Assembly (NCBI GenBank): GCA_009780915.1
Contig: WQZD01000012.1
Span: 1 to 64,000, forward strand
DNA from: Propionibacteriaceae bacterium
GTDB lineage: Bacteria; Actinomycetota; Actinomycetes; Propionibacteriales; Propionibacteriaceae
Direction: 5' to 3'
Length of the DNA stretch: 64,000 nt
In this document: piece after piece, positions 41,872-51,423 of the stretch
How positions within the stretch are numbered: the first letter of the stretch is position 1
Layout of the letters: every line of letters begins with the position of its first letter
The notes under the pieces: generated by a model
Told to the model about the DNA's origin: nothing
Databases searched by the model: none
What the model saw: only the letters and a program-made list of their open reading frames with translations
Program-made: the position numbers and the translations under genes

Positions 41872-44800
41872 ATGACAGTGACAAAAGTTCCGTTCCTGAA
41901 TCGAGATTCTGGCATGATGGGAGTCACGCCTGAGGCGTACGCCAGGCTTGTTTCGGAGTATGTGTATCCGCTGCCTGGGCTGCCCACTCCAGTGGAGTTG
42001 AGTCTTCGAAATCCTGCAGAGTTGTTCACGTTTGCACCCCAAGCCAACGTCAACTCGATCAGGCTGTTCATATGGGGCCTTGCTTTCCTCAAGCCGCTCC
42101 TCGTGGAGTTCGAGCGTACACAGCAGCCGGAAGTGGCGGACATCATCACTGGCGTGGTGACGGCCTTCCTCGATCAAATGAGTGACAAAGAGCATCGCGA
42201 GTTCTACAACAGCGAGGACCATGCCATGTACATGCGTACCGTGATCCTGGCATGGTACCTCGACATACTCGGAGACAGGGAGCAAGCGGTCTCTGCGCGC
42301 ATCATGAGTTTTGTCGCCCGACAGGCGGAGTGGCTGTATGACGATGATCAGTACACGCCGAATAATCATGGCGCGATGCAGGATTTGGCACTCCTGTATT
42401 CGTACCTGCTTGTTCATCAAGAAAGACTGAAGGACAAGGCGCTCGAACGCCTGGACCGGCTCGTCTGTGAGATTTTTGATGAAGAAGGGTTTTGCTGCGA
42501 GAACACAGTCGAGTATTGGGTCTTCGACATCCGACTATTTAAAGACATTGTGGATGTCTTGCGAAGGAATCAACTGGAGGGGCCAGTTGTCGACACCATC
42601 ATCGCTCGACTGGAGACGGCAGAGTCATCCTTGGCGCATGTGCTGTACGATGACGGCACCGTCCCGAACATCGGAGATGCTGGTTCGGGAAGAGTCGTTG
42701 GCGGGCCTTCGTCCACCGGAACCAGGTTTTTCCGCAAAGGAAATTTCGTTGTGTCAAAGGATGCCACGAGTTACCTAGCGTTCCACTGCGGATTCACGTC
42801 GCTCTCGCACAAGCAATGCGATGATTTGTCGATAGTCTGGAACGTCCATGGCAAGGATATTTTCTGCGACAGTGGATTGAACAACTATGACTTGAGCGAC
42901 CCAGTCACCGACTATGTGCGAGGCGTCAGAGGTCATTCAGGGTGCTATCCAACCTGCGCAGATGCTTTCCCGGCATGGCTCTGGCAACGCCAACTGCTGG
43001 ACGGAGAGGCCGCGATCACCGAGTTCGCGTTCGACGAAGGTGACGGTGCGCTGACCGCTTCAGGGAGTTACCGCCTCTCGGAGGCGCGGATCACTGTCAT
43101 GAGACGGGTCTCGAAGAGGCGGAACCTACTGTTTATCGAGGATTCATTCACGGCTGACACCGCGCAGGACTTTCGGACCAGATTCGTGCTTCATCCCGAG
43201 GCGCATGTCGCCATCACTGGCCCTGGCACGGTAACGGTGGAGATTGGCGGCGTGGTGGCGAGAATCGCAATGTTCTCGAGCCCCGGGAGTGCCGACGGCT
43301 TTGAGTTGTCAACCAGCACGGGACCGTACAGCCCAAAGATGAATGAGAACCAAGATACGTCGAACCTTAACGGCCTGCTTCGAGGAGTCACCAACGGAAC
43401 GATGTGGACGATGGTCGAGGTGGACACCGACAGCGTGGTGGAGACCGACAAGGTGGATTCGTTCACCTCCAACCCAGATGTTGACGGAGTGCAGCATGTT
43501 GAGAAATTCGGGACGAAGCTACGCGTCTCCATTGCGGGTGACCTGCTCCTCGTTAATGTGAACTGTGAAGTGGATATGAAGCTTTTGGATTTCTGCTTCT
43601 ATGTGTTCAGGGACCTAGAGCCGGTTTATGAGGGCAGGTACATTCGGACGCCACATTTCGAGTTTCCCTTGTCCGAGGCCGGAGAGTACCGCGTTCGAGT
43701 CTTTGTGAAATACCACGACCAGCACTATCGATATTGCGATGCCTTCATTTCACGCTCGCTGACGTATCGATCTGGGATCCGGAGAGCGGACGTGGACGAT
43801 GAGGCGCCACGAAACCAGCGGGGGGATGAGCTTGAGCGACATGTGACCGATGACATGGTGCACTTCCTGAAGCAGCTGGAAGCGGGCGGATCAGCACCCA
43901 CGATACTGGTGGCCCAGGTTCCTTGCGCGTACGATGTCAAGAATCCCAGCGAGCATGAACAGCATATCGATGACTTCTATCCTGAGTACTGGGAGAACCG
44001 CCGACAGTCCATAGACAATGACCCAGTGTTTGCGCCACATGGGCTCGGGCTGGACTATGTTCGAGAGGTCTGCGCGGCGAACTCATTGACAGCGAGGGAC
44101 GGGATCAGCCAGTATGCGGACCGGAAGGGCGCACACGTCAACGTCGTCAATGGATTCCGAGTGACGACGTCGCTGCCCGAGAACTACATCGGCACAATCT
44201 ACCTGTTTGGCCCGAGCACGATCTATGGCTTTGGCGTCGACGATGACAACACCATTGCAAGTCGCCTTCAGAAGAAGGTCAACGACATGTCTCTCCCCTA
44301 TGCAGTGATGAACTGTTCGAACATGGCTGGCTCAGCGGACGAGGAGATTCTTGCGCTGATGAGGTCGATGTCCTTTTCGAGTGACGATGTGATCGTGTAC
44401 TTCACTCTCTTGAAGAGCAGGATGAAGGTGCTCGCCGACCAGTTCCCGGTGTGCATGACGCAGCAGATATTCGACAGACCGCACGAGCACGGCGAGGTTT
44501 TCTATGAGAGGTATCACCTCAACTACATCGGCAGTGGACTCATCGCTGAGGCTCTTCTCAGCACATTGACGACCATGGGGGCGCTCAGTGGACAACGGAC
44601 TAGCGCCGCCGGCACTCACACAACTGAGACGAAGCGGGTTGTGCCTTCTGATGCGGACACTCAGGGTTCAGTGGATGCCCTGGTGAAGGCCTACGGATCT
44701 GAACTCGCTGAGTATGTCGAGGGTCTGAGCGGTCTGGCGCCGCGCATTGGCTCCATTGTGATGAACTGCAACCCCTTCACGCTCGGGCACCGATATCTCG

Positions 44801-45309
44801 CAGAATATGCATCAGCCCGGTGCGATAGGCTGTATATTTTCGTTGTCGAGGAGGACAAGAGTTTCTTCAAATTTGCGGATAGGGTCGACCTGGTCAGGCG
44901 AGGAACCGAAGACCTCCACAACGTCACAATCATCCCCAGCGGCAGTTTCATCATTTCGTCGCTGACTTTCGACGCCTACTCAAAGAAGGAGCAGCTCCAA
45001 GATGAAGTCATCGATCCGTCCATGGATGTCAGCATTTTCGCCGACTACATCGCACCGGCACTGCGGATCAATATTCGGTTTGCGGGGGAGGAGCCACTTG
45101 ACAATGTCACCCGCCAGTACAATGACGCCATGAAACGAATTCTTCCTGGCCGGGGAATTGCTTTCGAGGTCATTCACCGTAAAGAGTCGGGCGGCGAACC
45201 GGTCTCCGCGAGCCGCGTGCGTGCGCTCCTGGAAAAGAAACAATTTGATGAAATCGCGACGATCGTTCCCAGCACAACTCTTGAGTTCCTGAAGGCCACG
45301 TACGGATAG
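41872..45309 (+). CDS. Heparinase-like lyase fused to SGNH-like and citrate-lyase-ligase-like domains
   Basis: 1145 aa; TTGGAGTG precedes the ATG. Residues about 1-560 look like a heparinase II/III-type polysaccharide lyase: helical N-terminal part with NNHGAMQDLAL and a beta-sandwich starting near FHCGFTSLSHKQCDD. The middle (about 780-930) has a GPSTIYGFGVDD block and a FYERYHLNYIGSGLIAEAL block like an SGNH hydrolase. The C-terminus is a nucleotidylyltransferase: NCNPFTLGHRYL (HxGH-type) and VSASRVRALL, as in citrate lyase ligase CitC. The last two parts are shared with the convergent gene at 45325. DNA is lower in GC than neighbours. Possibly a surface-glycan modification enzyme; substrate unknown. 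Confidence 0.7.
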   Translation: MTVTKVPFLNRDSGMMGVTPEAYARLVSEYVYPLPGLPTPVELSLRNPAELFTFAPQANVNSIRLFIWGLAFLKPLLVEFERTQQPEVADIITGVVTAFLDQMSDKEHREFYNSEDHAMYMRTVILAWYLDILGDREQAVSARIMSFVARQAEWLYDDDQYTPNNHGAMQDLALLYSYLLVHQERLKDKALERLDRLVCEIFDEEGFCCENTVEYWVFDIRLFKDIVDVLRRNQLEGPVVDTIIARLETAESSLAHVLYDDGTVPNIGDAGSGRVVGGPSSTGTRFFRKGNFVVSKDATSYLAFHCGFTSLSHKQCDDLSIVWNVHGKDIFCDSGLNNYDLSDPVTDYVRGVRGHSGCYPTCADAFPAWLWQRQLLDGEAAITEFAFDEGDGALTASGSYRLSEARITVMRRVSKRRNLLFIEDSFTADTAQDFRTRFVLHPEAHVAITGPGTVTVEIGGVVARIAMFSSPGSADGFELSTSTGPYSPKMNENQDTSNLNGLLRGVTNGTMWTMVEVDTDSVVETDKVDSFTSNPDVDGVQHVEKFGTKLRVSIAGDLLLVNVNCEVDMKLLDFCFYVFRDLEPVYEGRYIRTPHFEFPLSEAGEYRVRVFVKYHDQHYRYCDAFISRSLTYRSGIRRADVDDEAPRNQRGDELERHVTDDMVHFLKQLEAGGSAPTILVAQVPCAYDVKNPSEHEQHIDDFYPEYWENRRQSIDNDPVFAPHGLGLDYVREVCAANSLTARDGISQYADRKGAHVNVVNGFRVTTSLPENYIGTIYLFGPSTIYGFGVDDDNTIASRLQKKVNDMSLPYAVMNCSNMAGSADEEILALMRSMSFSSDDVIVYFTLLKSRMKVLADQFPVCMTQQIFDRPHEHGEVFYERYHLNYIGSGLIAEALLSTLTTMGALSGQRTSAAGTHTTETKRVVPSDADTQGSVDALVKAYGSELAEYVEGLSGLAPRIGSIVMNCNPFTLGHRYLAEYASARCDRLYIFVVEEDKSFFKFADRVDLVRRGTEDLHNVTIIPSGSFIISSLTFDAYSKKEQLQDEVIDPSMDVSIFADYIAPALRINIRFAGEEPLDNVTRQYNDAMKRILPGRGIAFEVIHRKESGGEPVSASRVRALLEKKQFDEIATIVPSTTLEFLKATYG

Positions 45310-45324
45310 AGAACGTCTGGGCGC

Positions 45325-47676
45325 TCACGAAAAGTGCGTGACCAGATAATCGAGTGTGGTGGTCGGTACGATGTTGGCGATTTCTGCGAATTTCCGGTCG
45401 CTCAGCAGCTTCCTCACTCGCGAAGCGCTGATGGGCTGACCGGAGTTCTCTGCGCGTGGAATGACCTCGAACTCGATTCCGTGCTGAGGGAGAATTCGCT
45501 TCATGGCGTCATTGTACTGGCGAGTCACATTGTCAAGGGGCTCTTCACCCGCGAAACGAACTGTGATTCCGAGCGCAGGCGCGATTCTCGTGGCGAATAA
45601 CGTGACATCCATTGACGGGTCAATGGTGTCTTCTTGCATAGTGTCTTTGACGCTATAGGCCGGAAATGTGCGTTGCGAAATAATGAACTTCCCGCTGGGG
45701 AGAACCGTGACGTTGGGCAGATGTGCGACCCCTTGTTGGACGAGGAGCAAGCGATCTGAGAAGGGGAAGAATGAGCGGTCTTCCTCGACCACGAACACAT
45801 ACAAATGATCCACGCGGTGGGACGCGTACTGGACAAGGTGCTGATGTCCCAGCGTGAAGGGGTTGCAGTTGACCACGATTGCACCGATGGGAGTACGTAG
45901 AGGAACCAAAGACCCGATGAACTGGTCCAGTTCGGTGTTCTCGTCATGAGTCAAGGAAAGCGCACTTGCCTCCTTGGCGGTTGTGGCCGAGATAGTAGTG
46001 ACCGCCGGACGGGCGTCCCCGTGCTCAACAAGCATGCCAGCCTCTACCAGTCGTGCATATATGGCCTTCGCAACCACGGCATTGCCAATCGAATTGACAT
46101 GACCGGTGTCGAAGAAGACCTCACCATAGTCGTGCGGGCGCTGAAAGACACGTCGGAGATCGCACATCTCAAAGCGGTTGACGCAGGCGTCGAACAGCGT
46201 CTTGTTCCGTATCATGGGCATGACGATGTCACCGCTCGAAACTGGCAAAGTGGCCAGCAAACGCCACTGTTGTTCGTCAGCACCTCCGTTGTAACTGCCG
46301 GCATTGACGACGGCGAATGGCAGACCAGCCGAGTTCATGAGGTTCTGCAGATGAGACTCGATCGTTTCCGAATCAGCACACGTGCCGATCACCTTGCTCG
46401 CTCCCAGCATCCAGATGGTGTGTTTGTACCTCTCTGGCACTCCCTCAGTCACGCGAGTGTGATTGATGACGTTCACGTAGGTGCTGTGGACATTCGCCAA
46501 GCGAGTTAGTCCGTCGGGAGTGCGTGTCATCGCGACACGGAAGCCGTCACGAATGTAATCAGGCGTTTTGCCGTGCACAGTGAAGACCGGGTCCGTGAAT
46601 CCGGGCTCGTCGCAGTGCTGCCGGACGTAGCTGATGAATCTCTCCTCTGCGGGATCCTCGAGGAGGGTGTGCTCGTGTAGGGAGAGCGTGTTCTCTTGAA
46701 GGTACCTGAGCCCGAAGTCGGACATGGCCATGATTCTGACATCAGGTCGGTCAGCAGCGAAATCACACAGTGGATCGAGCATGGTCTTTTCAAAGAGCAG
46801 CGATGTGATGAGCGGCATCCCGTCGATGATCGTCGCGCGGGTGCGGCGTGCGATCTCGGCCCGTATGTGTTGGTTGTCGCTGTCAAGGATCAGGAGGGCG
46901 ACATCTGGGCCCAAGTCGAAAGCAGTGGAGTAGTGCCGGATCGTCAACCCGACGAGTGCCATGTCGCGAAAGTAGTGGTCAGGAACCACTGTTTCTGCAG
47001 TGGAGACGACCTCGATGAAGTGCCCTTGCTGATAGGCGACTCGGAATGCAAGAGTGCCAAGGTCGCCGTCAGACATGGCCACAATTCTGGAATACCCCTG
47101 TCGCTTCAGATGAGCGAATACGTCCACGCCTGCCGAGACCGCGCTCATGAACACTTCGCGGCGGTCCTGGGTTAGTTGCGTGCGGCGCAGGACCGCCGCA
47201 ATTTCTTCATCGGTGCGGAGGAGTTGGGGCAATCGAGCTGGCCGAAAGACCACTTTCCCGTTTAGGAAGAACGCGTCGGCGGTCCTATAGTCAGAGCCAA
47301 CCTTGCGGATGAAGGCCCTCACGCTGTAATCACCGTCTGCCGTGAGACGCCAGGTGTATGTTCTGTGGAACGTGCCGGAGTACGGCACTTGATCAATGAT
47401 CTGGGAGTCTTGCAGGAGATACAAGTACGTCTCCAGATCATCACGGGACACTTCCGTTTCGATCTGGAGTGTCAACTCGTCATGCACGAGATTCAGGGCA
47501 AGGTGGGCGCCAAACTGTCCCTGTGGACTGTGGGGCTCGCCCTTCGGACCAGACTGAAGCGTCCAGCCTGTCATGCGCTGGACATCAACTGGCTGCTGAA
47601 CGCGTTTGACCTTGACCTTGACAACGTCATTTTCAAACTCGCCCCTGGAATCCAGAATGATATCGCTGACATCCAT
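45325..47676 (-). CDS. SGNH-like plus citrate-lyase-ligase-like nucleotidylyltransferase
   Basis: 783 aa from the ATG at 47676 (AGAAAGG upstream). An N-terminal beta-rich region (to about 150) is followed by a Rossmann-like part (YSRIVAMSDGDLGTLAF), an SGNH-like part with GASKVIGTCADSETIESHLQNL and GEVFFDTGHVNSIGN, and a C-terminal nucleotidylyltransferase (NCNPFTLGHQHL, ISASRVRKLL). The last 450 residues are paralogous to the 41872 protein, and EEPLDNVTRQYNDAMKRILP is identical in both. The two genes converge with 15 bp between stops, so they are probably a functional pair. Lower-GC DNA suggests transfer. Confidence 0.72.
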   Translation of the reverse strand: MDVSDIILDSRGEFENDVVKVKVKRVQQPVDVQRMTGWTLQSGPKGEPHSPQGQFGAHLALNLVHDELTLQIETEVSRDDLETYLYLLQDSQIIDQVPYSGTFHRTYTWRLTADGDYSVRAFIRKVGSDYRTADAFFLNGKVVFRPARLPQLLRTDEEIAAVLRRTQLTQDRREVFMSAVSAGVDVFAHLKRQGYSRIVAMSDGDLGTLAFRVAYQQGHFIEVVSTAETVVPDHYFRDMALVGLTIRHYSTAFDLGPDVALLILDSDNQHIRAEIARRTRATIIDGMPLITSLLFEKTMLDPLCDFAADRPDVRIMAMSDFGLRYLQENTLSLHEHTLLEDPAEERFISYVRQHCDEPGFTDPVFTVHGKTPDYIRDGFRVAMTRTPDGLTRLANVHSTYVNVINHTRVTEGVPERYKHTIWMLGASKVIGTCADSETIESHLQNLMNSAGLPFAVVNAGSYNGGADEQQWRLLATLPVSSGDIVMPMIRNKTLFDACVNRFEMCDLRRVFQRPHDYGEVFFDTGHVNSIGNAVVAKAIYARLVEAGMLVEHGDARPAVTTISATTAKEASALSLTHDENTELDQFIGSLVPLRTPIGAIVVNCNPFTLGHQHLVQYASHRVDHLYVFVVEEDRSFFPFSDRLLLVQQGVAHLPNVTVLPSGKFIISQRTFPAYSVKDTMQEDTIDPSMDVTLFATRIAPALGITVRFAGEEPLDNVTRQYNDAMKRILPQHGIEFEVIPRAENSGQPISASRVRKLLSDRKFAEIANIVPTTTLDYLVTHFS

Positions 47677-47746
47677 GCGGACGCCTTTCTGGTGTGACGT
47701 GACCACTGCGGCGCTTGAGTAGGCGCTACGTTAGTATATCTCGCAA

Positions 47747-47842
47747 TCACGTAGTCGCGCGATGGTGTGGGCCGCCCATGCCGCCACCACGGATCGCCCA
47801 CAACACCACAGATGCGTCAACGACGTAGATTGTGTCAGTCAT
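47747..47842 (-). pseudogene. PIN-toxin N-terminal remnant
   Basis: A 31-codon frame starting MTDTIYVVDASVVLWAI matches the start of the PIN toxin at 40632 (MITDTIWVVDTSVVLRAM) then diverges. The remnant directly follows and overlaps the Phd-type antitoxin gene, so the toxin half of this locus has been lost. Confidence 0.75.
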
Positions 47843-48119
47843 CACGAGCGGCACACGTCAGCGCGCCCAACTCCTGCCCGGTGACGCCGAGACCGGAGCG
47901 GTCCTCGACCATCGCCACCCGCAACTCGGCGACTAGGCCAGTGTCGGCCATGATGTCGATGGTTTCCAGCAACGAGTCGTAGTCCTCCTGAGCCAGCAGC
48001 ACGGCAGCGGCGCGTCCGTTGCGGCTGATCTGGAACCGCTCGTGGAATGTCTGCGCGTCATTGACCAGCCTGGAGAGTTGATCACGCGCGTCGGCCACTG
48101 GAAGTATCGTCATACCCAT
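47835..48119 (-). CDS. Orphan Phd/YefM-type antitoxin
   Basis: 94 aa. MGMTILPVADARDQLSRLVNDAQ...RFQISRNGRAAAVLLAQEDYDSLLETIDIM is a full Phd/YefM antitoxin. Its toxin survives only as a 31-codon remnant. TACAAT sits 7 nt before the ATG, another leaderless-type promoter. It may still cross-neutralise other PIN or RelE toxins. Confidence 0.82.
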   Translation of the reverse strand: MGMTILPVADARDQLSRLVNDAQTFHERFQISRNGRAAAVLLAQEDYDSLLETIDIMADTGLVAELRVAMVEDRSGLGVTGQELGALTCAARDD

Positions 48120-48331
48120 AGCGTCAATTGTAGCCAAGAACGGATGGGCGAGGCGATCGCCCGATGGGACTGTCCCCTTCATCCGACCACGCACATGACT
48201 CGAGTGTCACTGGTGCAGTGCTTCTACCCATACGAAGCGCCACGCTGGACAGCCCCGTGTCTTCAACCGCAACCAACCAACCTCGACAGTACTAGCATGA
48301 GGAGTAGTCCACCATCACCGAAGGATCCATC

Positions 48332-48520
48332 ATGGCAAAGAAAGATCAGCGGTTTCAGACTGTGCACGAGGACAAGAGCATGGAGGTCTCCACCCGCGTG
48401 CTCCGAGATAGAGAGACCGGCGTGCTCTACCTCTTCAGGCTCGAAGGGTACGCAGGCGGCTTGACCGTGCTCGTCGATCGTGACGGCAAACCACTGGTGC
48501 AAACCTACGAACAGGCCTGA
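48332..48520 (+). CDS. Small DUF6440-like protein
   Basis: 62 aa, MAKKDQRFQTVHED...RVLRDRETGVLYLFRLEGYAGGLTVLVDRDGKPLV: a compact beta-rich protein of the DUF6440 type (from memory). A frameshifted copy lies at 41620. GAAGGATCC provides the ribosome site. Confidence 0.75.
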   Translation: MAKKDQRFQTVHEDKSMEVSTRVLRDRETGVLYLFRLEGYAGGLTVLVDRDGKPLVQTYEQA

Positions 48521-48630
48521 GCGGGCTCAGGCGGACCTTGTCACCACCCCATCGCCTCGATGTGCCGCTGACAAGGGTGCACGCAAGCCCAAGGCCCGCA
48601 CTCGTCACGTCCCACAGGGCTTCTTGTGGA

Positions 48631-48699
48631 CTGAACACTCCACTTAGCAGCACCTGAACACTCCAATTAGCAGGACCTGAACACGACCATCAGCAGTTG
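48631..48699. repeat. Three 23-bp tandem repeats (IS21-like end)
   Basis: Units start at 48631, 48654 and 48677 with consensus CTGAACACTCCAATTAGCAG. Same period and copy number as 40500-40568 but a different sequence. Matches the style of IS21-family multiple terminal repeats; no transposase remains. Confidence 0.55.
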
Positions 48700-48731
48700 C
48701 GGAGTCAGTGCCACACCCATTCCTTCACGCA

Positions 48732-49967
48732 TCAGGCGGTGGGTTCCGGTGGGTGCTCGACTTCACCGCTCATTCCTGCTCGTGTCGCTCTGCGGGCGTC
48801 CCAGCGCAGGGTGACGGCGCCGAGGATCCCGGCGACGACGCTGGCCGCCATGATGCCCGCCTTGGCGGCCCAGACGTGGTCTGTGTCCGAGAAGGACAGT
48901 TCGGCGACGAGCAGCGAGACGGTGAAGCCGATGCCGGTGAGGAACCCGACAGGCAGCAGGTCGCGCAGGCCGATCCCGTCCGGCAGCCTCAGCGGCGTCC
49001 ATCTGGTCAGCACGGCTGTGGTCCCGAGCACGCCGACGAGCTTGCCGACCACGAGGCCCGCCGCCACCCCGAGGAAGACGCTCTGAGTCGCCAGGCCGCT
49101 GAAACCGCCTGCGTCCTTGAGGGTGATCCCGGTGGAGAAGAACGCGAAGATCGGCAGAGCGATCACAATGGCGACAGACCTGAAGCCCCTGTCGAAATGG
49201 GTGGCACGGGAGGTCTGCTCGCCATGGATCATCGCAGCCGGCACGCTGAGACCGAGCATGACTCCGGCGATCGTCGCATGCACCCCCGAGGCGTGCATCG
49301 CCCCCCACGCGATCACCGCCACGGGCGCCAGCAGCCACCAGCGTAGGCGGGGCAGACGCACGCACAGCCCGAACACCGCGACAGCCACGAGCGCCACCGC
49401 GAGGAAGACAGGGTGGATACGATCGGTGTAGAAGACGGCGATCACGATGATCGCGATCAGATCATCCATCACGGCCAGGGTGAGGAGGAACGCCCGTAAA
49501 GCCCGTGGCAGCCCCCTCCCGAAGACCGCGAGAACGCCGAGGGCGAAGGCGATGTCGGTCGCGGTCGGGATCGCCCAGCCGTGCAGGGCCCCCGGGTCGC
49601 CGTACAAGAGCTGGACAGCGGAGAAGAGGACCGCCGGGACCGCCATACCTCCCACGGCCGCCGCGACCGGCACGGCCGCCTGCCGTACCCGGCGCAGACT
49701 TCCTGTCAACATCTCCTGCTTGAGTTCGACCCCGACGACGAAGAAGAAGATCGCCAAGAGACCGTCCGATGCCCACTGCGCCACGGTCAGGTCGAGCCCC
49801 CACGACGCGGGACCCAGGACTAGCCCTGACAGCGCCGAATACACTGAGCTCCACGGTGAGTTCGCCCATCCGAATCCCAGGAGGGCCGCGCCCAGGAGTA
49901 AGGCCCCGCCCGTCGTCTCTCGCGTCGCCCACCGACGTACGCGCCCCCCGCCGACCGATGCCGCCAC
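48732..49967 (-). CDS. nhaA: NhaA Na+/H+ antiporter
   Basis: 411 aa from the GTG at 49967, with AGAGAGGGG upstream. Hallmarks: FFFVVGVELKQEML, IPTATDIAFALGV, LTLAVMDDLIAIIVIAVFY (the two adjacent aspartates of the ion site) and GITLKDAGG. Expels Na+ in exchange for protons. About 11-12 membrane segments. Ends in a short cytosolic tail. Confidence 0.95.
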   Translation of the reverse strand: MAASVGGGRVRRWATRETTGGALLLGAALLGFGWANSPWSSVYSALSGLVLGPASWGLDLTVAQWASDGLLAIFFFVVGVELKQEMLTGSLRRVRQAAVPVAAAVGGMAVPAVLFSAVQLLYGDPGALHGWAIPTATDIAFALGVLAVFGRGLPRALRAFLLTLAVMDDLIAIIVIAVFYTDRIHPVFLAVALVAVAVFGLCVRLPRLRWWLLAPVAVIAWGAMHASGVHATIAGVMLGLSVPAAMIHGEQTSRATHFDRGFRSVAIVIALPIFAFFSTGITLKDAGGFSGLATQSVFLGVAAGLVVGKLVGVLGTTAVLTRWTPLRLPDGIGLRDLLPVGFLTGIGFTVSLLVAELSFSDTDHVWAAKAGIMAASVVAGILGAVTLRWDARRATRAGMSGEVEHPPEPTA

Positions 49968-50049
49968 TTGCGACCCCTCTCTGATCTCAACCGCGCCTTT
50001 TACACAGACGCTTCGCCGACCAGACTTCCCGGCACACCAGGCAACCACT

Positions 50050-51423
50050 CTACCGGGACGTACGCCCGGTGACCTCCTCGACCAACTCCATGACGACGGG
50101 GACCACCTCGCTGGGCAACCCCATGAACGACACCACCTTGGCCACGGACTCCTCCCACGTCCCCTCCCCCAGGGCCACGACCTCCTCCTGCCGGGCGTCG
50201 GCCACCGGAGTGGACAGTCCTCGCACATGAGCCACCCATGCCGCCACCCCGCGCAACCCGGCCCGGGCGTCACGGCCAGCGGCCAGATCAGCACGAATCG
50301 TGGGGATCAGACGAATGGGGATCTTCTGCGACCCGTCGGCGGCGATCCGCGACAATGGGTCCTTCATCGCCGGATTGGCGAACCTGTCGAGCAACGCCGA
50401 CCGATAGGCCGTCACATCCTGGGACGCCATGTCGAGACGGGCGCCCGCCTCGTCCCACCATTGATCCACCCAGGAGGCGATCACCGGGTCCGCGATGGCC
50501 TCGCCCACCGTCATGCGCCCCCGCAGGGGACCCGTGTACGCCATCAAGGAATGAGCACCGTTGAGCAGCCATAGTTTGCGATCCTCGAACGGGGTGACGT
50601 CCGCCACGACGCGGGCGCCCGCCTCCTCCCAGGCCGGGCGGGGACCCGCGAACTCCCCCGCCAGGACCCACTCCGAGAACGCCTCGGTCACCACGAGGGC
50701 CGGGTCGTGCCACCCGGCCATAGCCTCGACCTGGGCGATATCCGCGTCGCGCGTGGCAGGGGTGATACGGTCGACCATCGACGAGATGACAGCGACATTG
50801 TCATCGATCCACGATCCCAGGGTCGGGTCGACCAGTGCAGCCATCTGGGTCACGACCGTCCGCACCATGGCCCCCGACCCCACCACATTGTCACAGGGGA
50901 CGAACGTGATCGGCCCGCCCCCGGCGCTGCGACGCGCCACCAGGGCGGAAACGAACTTCCCCGGAGCGGTGGCCACGGGGGCTTCGGAGTCGGCCCGCAG
51001 TGCCGCCACGTCGGCCCGTACCTGCTCCAGACTCTCGTCGAGGTCCCCGGCGCCGGTGCGCACGTACCCCGCCTCGGTGATCGACGAGGTGATCAGGCTC
51101 ACGGCCGGGTCCGACGCGTACGCCCGCCATGCGGCCATGTCGTCGGCCGCATGGACGCCCGCCACACTGGAGACGACCTCGAGCGAGGGGGCACGCGACT
51201 GAGCCAGGAGGCTGTACACCTCGCCCTGGCCGCGCAAGTCCTCCACATGGGTGGCCGTCCGCCCCGAGAAGGCCGCGATCCCCCACATACCGGCGTCGGG
51301 CGCGTGCTCGGTGTACCAACACATGTGGGCGCGTACGAAGTTGCCCAGTCCCAGGTGGAGGATGCGCACCGGCGCACGGGGACGCCCGTCGGCCCGCGTC
51401 AACCGTCGAGCGGCCTCAGACAT
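50050..51423 (-). CDS. uxuB: Fructuronate reductase (mannitol dehydrogenase family)
   Basis: 457 aa. LHLGLGNFVRAHMCWYTE is the NAD-binding start of the polyol/mannonate dehydrogenase family, FVPCDNVVGSG and DRITPAT are conserved, and the catalytic lysine lies in EDRKLWLLNGAHS. With uxaC overlapping by 8 bp, the likely reaction is fructuronate to mannonate in hexuronate use. Tagaturonate reductase (UxaB) is an alternative. Other pathway genes are not in the window. Confidence 0.85.
   Translation of the reverse strand: MSEAARRLTRADGRPRAPVRILHLGLGNFVRAHMCWYTEHAPDAGMWGIAAFSGRTATHVEDLRGQGEVYSLLAQSRAPSLEVVSSVAGVHAADDMAAWRAYASDPAVSLITSSITEAGYVRTGAGDLDESLEQVRADVAALRADSEAPVATAPGKFVSALVARRSAGGGPITFVPCDNVVGSGAMVRTVVTQMAALVDPTLGSWIDDNVAVISSMVDRITPATRDADIAQVEAMAGWHDPALVVTEAFSEWVLAGEFAGPRPAWEEAGARVVADVTPFEDRKLWLLNGAHSLMAYTGPLRGRMTVGEAIADPVIASWVDQWWDEAGARLDMASQDVTAYRSALLDRFANPAMKDPLSRIAADGSQKIPIRLIPTIRADLAAGRDARAGLRGVAAWVAHVRGLSTPVADARQEEVVALGEGTWEESVAKVVSFMGLPSEVVPVVMELVEEVTGRTSR

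Noticed and set aside
48631..48699. Possible second CRISPR array
   Set aside because: Units are directly adjacent (23-bp period, no spacers), more like IS21-family terminal repeats.
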